Below are positions 5,552 through 9,405 of a stretch of DNA of 9,405 bases, in pieces. Within the stretch, counting starts at the first letter, position 1. Each line of letters starts with the position of its first letter. Source of the stretch: JALYGJ01 sp036558545 (GTDB taxonomy: Bacteria; Chloroflexota; Limnocylindria; Limnocylindrales; CSP1-4); the NCBI GenBank assembly GCA_036558545.1, contig DATBFJ010000063.1, positions 1 to 9,405 of the forward strand, given 5' to 3'. The notes beneath the pieces were generated by a model. It was not told the DNA's origin and searched no databases. It saw nothing but the letters and a program-made list of their open reading frames with translations. The translations under genes were made by a program, and so were the position numbers.

Positions 5552-8050
5552 TCAGCGGGCCACGGCGATGCGCCTGACGTTCGCCTTGGTGCTCACGACG
5601 GACGACGCAGCTGACGCAACCTGTCCCGGCCGGGGCGGCCCGGCAGGCAGCGAATATGTGTTGGGCAGCTTCGAGCCCATCGTCTTCGCGTCGAGAGGCC
5701 GGGCAAATAGGTAGCCCTGACCAAGGTTGCACCTGAGCGCCATGAGTCGCTGGAGCTGATCCTCTGTCTCGATGCCTTCGGCCGTGACGGCCAGGCCGAG
5801 GCCGTGAGCGAACGCGATCGTCGCGCTGACAATGGCCGTCTTCTCGCGTTCGCTGCCCAATCCCTGAACAAATGAGCGATCGATCTTCAGGCCGTCGACG
5901 GGCAGCTGATTGAGGTAGCTCAAGGCCGAGTAGCCAGTGCCGAAGTCGTCGATGACGATGTGCACGCCGATGCGCCGCAGCTCGCGCAGGGCAGAGATCG
6001 CGTCGGTCTCGTCGCCGAGCATCATGCTCTCGGTGATCTCGAGCGTGAGCGAATCAGCCGACAGACCGCTCGCGGCGAGCGCGCTCTCGATGCCGCTCAC
6101 AAACGTCGGCTCGACGACCTCCCGCGCCGATGTATTCACCGATACGCGCAGGGGAGCGTCGCTGCGTCGCTGCTGCTGCCACTTGCGGGCCTGCTGGCAT
6201 GCCTCGTTGACGACCCACGAGCCGATGGCCACGATCTGGCCCGATTCCTCGCTGACGTCGATGAAGTCGCTGGGCGCCAGCTTGCCGCGGGTTGGGTGAT
6301 CCCAGCGGACGAGGGCCTCGACGGCGGCAATGCCGCCCGTCATCAGGTCGACGATGGGCTGGTAGACGACGAAGAGCTCGCCACGCTCGACAGCCGAACG
6401 GAGCTCGGCGTCGAGCTCGAGGCGGGCCAGCTGATGGGCAAGCATCGAGGGCTCGAATACCGCCAGCCCGCCACGCCCGTTGGCCTTGGCGCGGTACATG
6501 GCGGTATCCGCGTCGCGCAACAGCTCGTCGGCCGTGACGTCGTCGCCCACCTGGTCAAGGGCGAGGCCGATGCTCGCGCGCACGGACACTTCGCGTCCAT
6601 CCAGGTCCAGCGGCTGGGAAAGCGAAGTCAGCACTCGCTTTGCCGTTGATGTTGCCTCGCCCACGCTCGTCACGTCCTCGAGCAGAATGCCGAACTCGTC
6701 TCCGCCGAGGCGCGCAACGGTGTCGCTTGCTCGAAGGCCACCGCTCAGCCGGTCACCAACCGCTTTGAGTACGGCGTCGCCGGCCGCGTGGCCCAGACCA
6801 TCGTTGACGAGCTTGAAGCGGTCGAGGTCGAGGAACAGCACGGCGGTCCGGCCGCGTGAGCGGATGCGCCGTGCCAGTGCGTGCTCGACGCGGTCGGCAA
6901 AGAGCCGGCGGTTGGGCAGGCCCGTCAGTGGATCGGTCAGGGCGGCGTTGATCAGTCGCTCGTGGATGGCCGCGTTCTCGAGCGCGATGGCGACGTGGTT
7001 GGCGAAAAGCTTGACCTGCTCGAGATCCTCTGCGTCGAACTCCCTGCCCACGCGATAGAGGTTGAGACAGCCAATCACCCCTTCGTGGCTGCGCACTGGC
7101 GCAACGATCAACGACTCGTCGTCATCCTCGGGCGTCCCTGGCACGTGCACGACACGTGGGTCGTGCTCCGTGTCGTTGATCATCTCGGCGTCGCCCTTAT
7201 CGATCACGTCGCCGGTGATGCCCTGGCCGAGTGCCGGGCGGGTTGCCATGATCTGGTCGGCGTATGGGTCGCGCGCCAGGATCGGCACCAGGCAGTTGTT
7301 CGCCCGATCGACCATGTAAATCGTGAGCGTGTCGTGCGGGACCACCTCAGCGAGGGTGTCGGCGATCGCCTCAAAGACCTGGTTGCGGTCCCGCGTCAGG
7401 AGCAGCCGCTCGGTAATCGTCAGCAGCTGGCGCTGGCTGGCCACACGTCGCTCGAGCGCCGCGCCGCGGCGCTCGAGCTCCTCCAGCTGGCGCGCATTCG
7501 AGAGTGCGACTGCAGCCTGAGCGGCGACGATCTCGGCCAGGCGCAAGTCGGTGGCATCGAAAGCGCCGACTCCCAGGCGAATCAGCTGGAGGATGCCGAG
7601 AACCTTGTCCTCGTAGACGAGCGGGACGACGATCATCGACTCGTCGACATCATCGGTGCCCGGGATCTTGGCGCCGCGCATGTCCGCGCGCACGTCGGGC
7701 ACTATCTCGCCCACGCGTGACGCTGCGACGTGACCGGCGAGGCCTTTGCCGATCTGGATCTGCAGTTTGTCAGGCGTCTCACCGGCGTAGTGCGGCACGG
7801 TGCTGCGCAGCACGACCGCCTGCAGAGTCTGTTCGTCCTTGCCGACCACGAAGAAGCGCAGGCCATGCCAATCGATGACCGACTTGATCTCGCTCGCGAC
7901 CGCCTCCGCGACGGAGAGCATGTCGCGCGATCGGCTCAGTTTGCGCGACAGCGCGTCGATGCGCTCCAGCTGCTGGCTCCAACGTCGGGCATCTGAGAGG
8001 ACCGGCGAGAAAGCCGCCATTGGCTCGCCGTCGGAGTCGTCAGGACGCAC
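5552..8050 (-). CDS. GAF-GAF-GGDEF-EAL cyclic di-GMP signalling protein
   Basis: 832-aa soluble protein with no membrane segment. Order: GAF 1 about residues 45-185, a short coiled-coil-like linker (186-210), GAF 2 about 222-362, GGDEF about 370-533, EAL about 540-795, and a low-complexity Ala/Ser/Pro tail. The diguanylate cyclase motif GGDEF (449-453) is intact and is preceded by the RxxD inhibitory site R440-ASD443. The phosphodiesterase motifs are also intact: EAL (578-580), Asn639, Glu671 in EITES, DDFGTGYS (Asp701, Asp702), Lys722 and Glu758. It may therefore make and degrade cyclic di-GMP, with the GAF domains selecting the activity by binding a small ligand or nucleotide; which activity dominates cannot be read from sequence. 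The GTG at 8050 is the first conventional start after an in-frame stop but lacks a good Shine-Dalgarno and lies within a hairpin. The ATG at 8020, ten codons downstream, is a realistic alternative. Confidence 0.95.
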   Translation of the reverse strand: MRPDDSDGEPMAAFSPVLSDARRWSQQLERIDALSRKLSRSRDMLSVAEAVASEIKSVIDWHGLRFFVVGKDEQTLQAVVLRSTVPHYAGETPDKLQIQIGKGLAGHVAASRVGEIVPDVRADMRGAKIPGTDDVDESMIVVPLVYEDKVLGILQLIRLGVGAFDATDLRLAEIVAAQAAVALSNARQLEELERRGAALERRVASQRQLLTITERLLLTRDRNQVFEAIADTLAEVVPHDTLTIYMVDRANNCLVPILARDPYADQIMATRPALGQGITGDVIDKGDAEMINDTEHDPRVVHVPGTPEDDDESLIVAPVRSHEGVIGCLNLYRVGREFDAEDLEQVKLFANHVAIALENAAIHERLINAALTDPLTGLPNRRLFADRVEHALARRIRSRGRTAVLFLDLDRFKLVNDGLGHAAGDAVLKAVGDRLSGGLRASDTVARLGGDEFGILLEDVTSVGEATSTAKRVLTSLSQPLDLDGREVSVRASIGLALDQVGDDVTADELLRDADTAMYRAKANGRGGLAVFEPSMLAHQLARLELDAELRSAVERGELFVVYQPIVDLMTGGIAAVEALVRWDHPTRGKLAPSDFIDVSEESGQIVAIGSWVVNEACQQARKWQQQRRSDAPLRVSVNTSAREVVEPTFVSGIESALAASGLSADSLTLEITESMMLGDETDAISALRELRRIGVHIVIDDFGTGYSALSYLNQLPVDGLKIDRSFVQGLGSEREKTAIVSATIAFAHGLGLAVTAEGIETEDQLQRLMALRCNLGQGYLFARPLDAKTMGSKLPNTYSLPAGPPRPGQVASAASSVVSTKANVRRIAVAR

Positions 8051-8077
8051 CGACTCGGGGCGCGTGTGCGAGTCGGT
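8049..8077. repeat. 8-bp inverted repeat spanning the GGDEF-EAL start codon
   Basis: ACCGACTC at 8049-8056 is perfectly complementary to GAGTCGGT at 8070-8077, with a 13-nt loop. In the minus-strand transcript one arm includes the first two bases of the GTG at 8050, so folding would mask that start codon. Either translation is gated by this hairpin or the real start is the ATG at 8020. Confidence 0.5.
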
Positions 8078-8260
8078 GTTCTGTACGCGTTTGGAGCTTA
8101 TGTCGCCCGAGTTGGCGTCCAGGGCGTGCCTCTCAACTTATGGTCCGGGAATGCCCGATGAAGTTAAGGGCGGAGTGGCTGGGCTTACGAGACAGCGGTT
8201 GTCAAAAGCGCATAGCCGAATAGTCCCTGTCCTTCGCCCGTCCGGAAGCGGCCTGAGCGC
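8051..8260. other. Intergenic gap between mannosyltransferase and GGDEF-EAL gene
   Basis: 210 bp containing the inverted repeat over the GTG start. A perfect TTGACA occurs on the minus strand (8200-8205), but no acceptable -10 hexamer lies 16-19 nt downstream. I see no T-tract terminator after the mannosyltransferase and no supported small gene. Confidence 0.45.
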
Positions 8261-9385
8261 TCACGTGACCCAGTAGCCGACTGCTTCGCGGACCATGAAC
8301 GCGAGCGCGATGAAGATAGAGAACGCCAGCCAGGCCCAGTTGAACCAGCGATAGCGCCAGCCGATGAGGGCGAGGACGATGATCAGCGGGAACAGGGCCA
8401 GAGCGTGGCGCGACGCCGAGAACCAGGCGACACCGGTCGACATGGCGAAGATGAGTCCGGCTGCCGAGTAGCTCGAGTACGAGGGCGGAACGAGCCGTAT
8501 CCCGGCAATGAGAATGGCGACCATCGCGATCATCGAGATGAGATCGAGCCAGCTGTAGGGCCAGTCGAACATCACGATTGGACCCTTGATGTAGCCCAGC
8601 AGCACGTCCCACGGTGCGTGCAGGCCGCGCCCCCACGTCGTGCCAGCCTGGAAGTACGCAAACGGATCGCCAAACAGCCACCACAGGTAGCCGACGAACA
8701 GTGCCAGCCCCACGGGCGGACCGACAAGCCACAACCATGAGCGAAGCCGTGCATGCTGGCGATACAGCTCAACCGCCATGGGCACCAAGAGAAGCACACC
8801 AAACGGCCTCGTCAGCGCGGCCAATGCTCCACAGACGCTGCTGCGGCCCCATTGGCCGGCGCGTGCGTGGTACAGCGACGCCACCGCCGCGAGAAGGAAG
8901 ACCGGCTCGGCGTACACAGACGACAGGAAAAGGGTGGTCGGGAAGACGAGGACGTAGAGCACTGTTCGCCTGGCGATCGTCAGTGAGAAGTCACGCGCGA
9001 CCAACGCCGAGAGATAGAGCAACGCTCCGAAGAGGGCAACATTCGAGATGACCAGGCCGATGAAGGCGCCAGTCTGCGTGTCGACCCGGCCAAGCGCGAG
9101 CAGGACCACGCGGATGAGCAGCGGATAGAGGGGAAAGAACGCGATGTTCGATTCGGGCGCGTACGGCGAGTCGTAGCCGCGCACGGCGATGTCGACATAG
9201 TGCTGGGCATCCCATTGCGCCCACATGTCCAGGGCTGGCAGGTGCGGCATCAGGTCGATCTGGCGAAACCCGATCGGCACTATTGCCAGTGCCAGCAGAC
9301 CAACGACGAACAGCACGAGTCGCGTGCCGATGAGCAGGGCTAGGTCGTAGCGCCACTCTCGGCGGACGACCTCCGAAAAGGCCAC
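8261..9385 (-). CDS. PIG-V-like membrane mannosyltransferase family protein
   Basis: At least 374 aa, very hydrophobic, with roughly eight or more predicted membrane helices. The first luminal/extracytoplasmic loop holds AQWDAQHYVDIAVRGY (about 56-71) with the acidic residue typical of GT-C polyprenyl-phosphate-dependent glycosyltransferases. AFFPLYPLL, VYAEPVFLL, LTRPFG and SRHALALFP match the PIG-V/GPI-mannosyltransferase-2-like family. Bacterial members are presumed to add a sugar from a lipid-phosphate donor to a cell-envelope acceptor; donor and acceptor are unknown here. The GTG at 9385 has no Shine-Dalgarno and the frame stays open to the window edge through TSHTSR, where the last two bases read TG in frame. 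The true start may thus be an ATG, GTG or TTG split by the edge at about 9406. The 210-bp gap to the next gene suggests a separate unit. Confidence 0.88.
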   Translation of the reverse strand: MAFSEVVRREWRYDLALLIGTRLVLFVVGLLALAIVPIGFRQIDLMPHLPALDMWAQWDAQHYVDIAVRGYDSPYAPESNIAFFPLYPLLIRVVLLALGRVDTQTGAFIGLVISNVALFGALLYLSALVARDFSLTIARRTVLYVLVFPTTLFLSSVYAEPVFLLAAVASLYHARAGQWGRSSVCGALAALTRPFGVLLLVPMAVELYRQHARLRSWLWLVGPPVGLALFVGYLWWLFGDPFAYFQAGTTWGRGLHAPWDVLLGYIKGPIVMFDWPYSWLDLISMIAMVAILIAGIRLVPPSYSSYSAAGLIFAMSTGVAWFSASRHALALFPLIIVLALIGWRYRWFNWAWLAFSIFIALAFMVREAVGYWVT

Positions 9386-9405
9386 GCGCGAAGTGTGACT
9401 GGTCA

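Noticed and set aside
6881..7720. 279-aa plus-strand open frame
   Set aside because: It is the antisense shadow of the GAF domains of the GGDEF-EAL gene and shows no family motif.
8200..8205. TTGACA as a -35 element for the GGDEF-EAL gene
   Set aside because: No acceptable -10 hexamer at 16-19 nt spacing; a single hexamer is not enough.
8139..8223. 27-codon plus-strand ORF in the gap before the GGDEF-EAL gene
   Set aside because: No Shine-Dalgarno and no recognisable sequence.

Overview
The window is high-GC DNA in which all recognisable genes lie on the minus strand, so in transcription order they read from the right edge to the left. GTG and TTG starts, a PhoP/TrcR-like two-component pair, a PAC2-family protein and a RIO kinase together suggest a high-GC Actinomycetota-type bacterium, perhaps a poorly sampled lineage. 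Another high-GC phylum such as Chloroflexota cannot be excluded from sequence alone. I see no mobile elements, tRNAs, rRNAs or CRISPR arrays.

Layout in transcription order: (1) 8261-9385, a multi-pass PIG-V-like mannosyltransferase whose true start may lie just beyond the right edge. (2) A 210-bp gap, then 5552-8050, a soluble GAF-GAF-GGDEF-EAL protein predicted to make and/or degrade cyclic di-GMP, with both catalytic motifs intact; a perfect 8-bp inverted repeat covers its annotated GTG start. (3) 5403-5459, an 18-codon ORF behind a very strong Shine-Dalgarno, a candidate leader peptide. (4) 4459-5274, a RIO-type atypical kinase, followed after 24 nt by (5) 3574-4434, a PAC2-family (proteasome assembly chaperone-like) protein; these two probably form one operon. 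(6) A gene-free stretch of about 490 bp (3081-3573) holding a 13-bp perfect inverted repeat and two 18-bp sites resembling PhoP boxes. (7) 2358-3080, an OmpR/PhoB-class response regulator, (8) 863-2356, its membrane sensor histidine kinase, and (9) 1-858, the N-terminal part of a GH1 beta-glucosidase cut by the left edge. Genes 7 to 9 are separated by only 1 and 4 nt and look translationally coupled.

Functionally this is a signalling-rich neighbourhood: a PhoPR-like phosphorelay that probably controls its own promoter and reads through into a glycosidase gene, a cyclic di-GMP enzyme with two sensory GAF domains, and a RIO/PAC2 pair from families best known in archaea and eukaryotes. The least expected signals are the oppositely oriented PhoP-like boxes, the short leader-like ORF upstream of the kinase, and the histidine kinase whose first membrane helix lies upstream of any conventional start codon.
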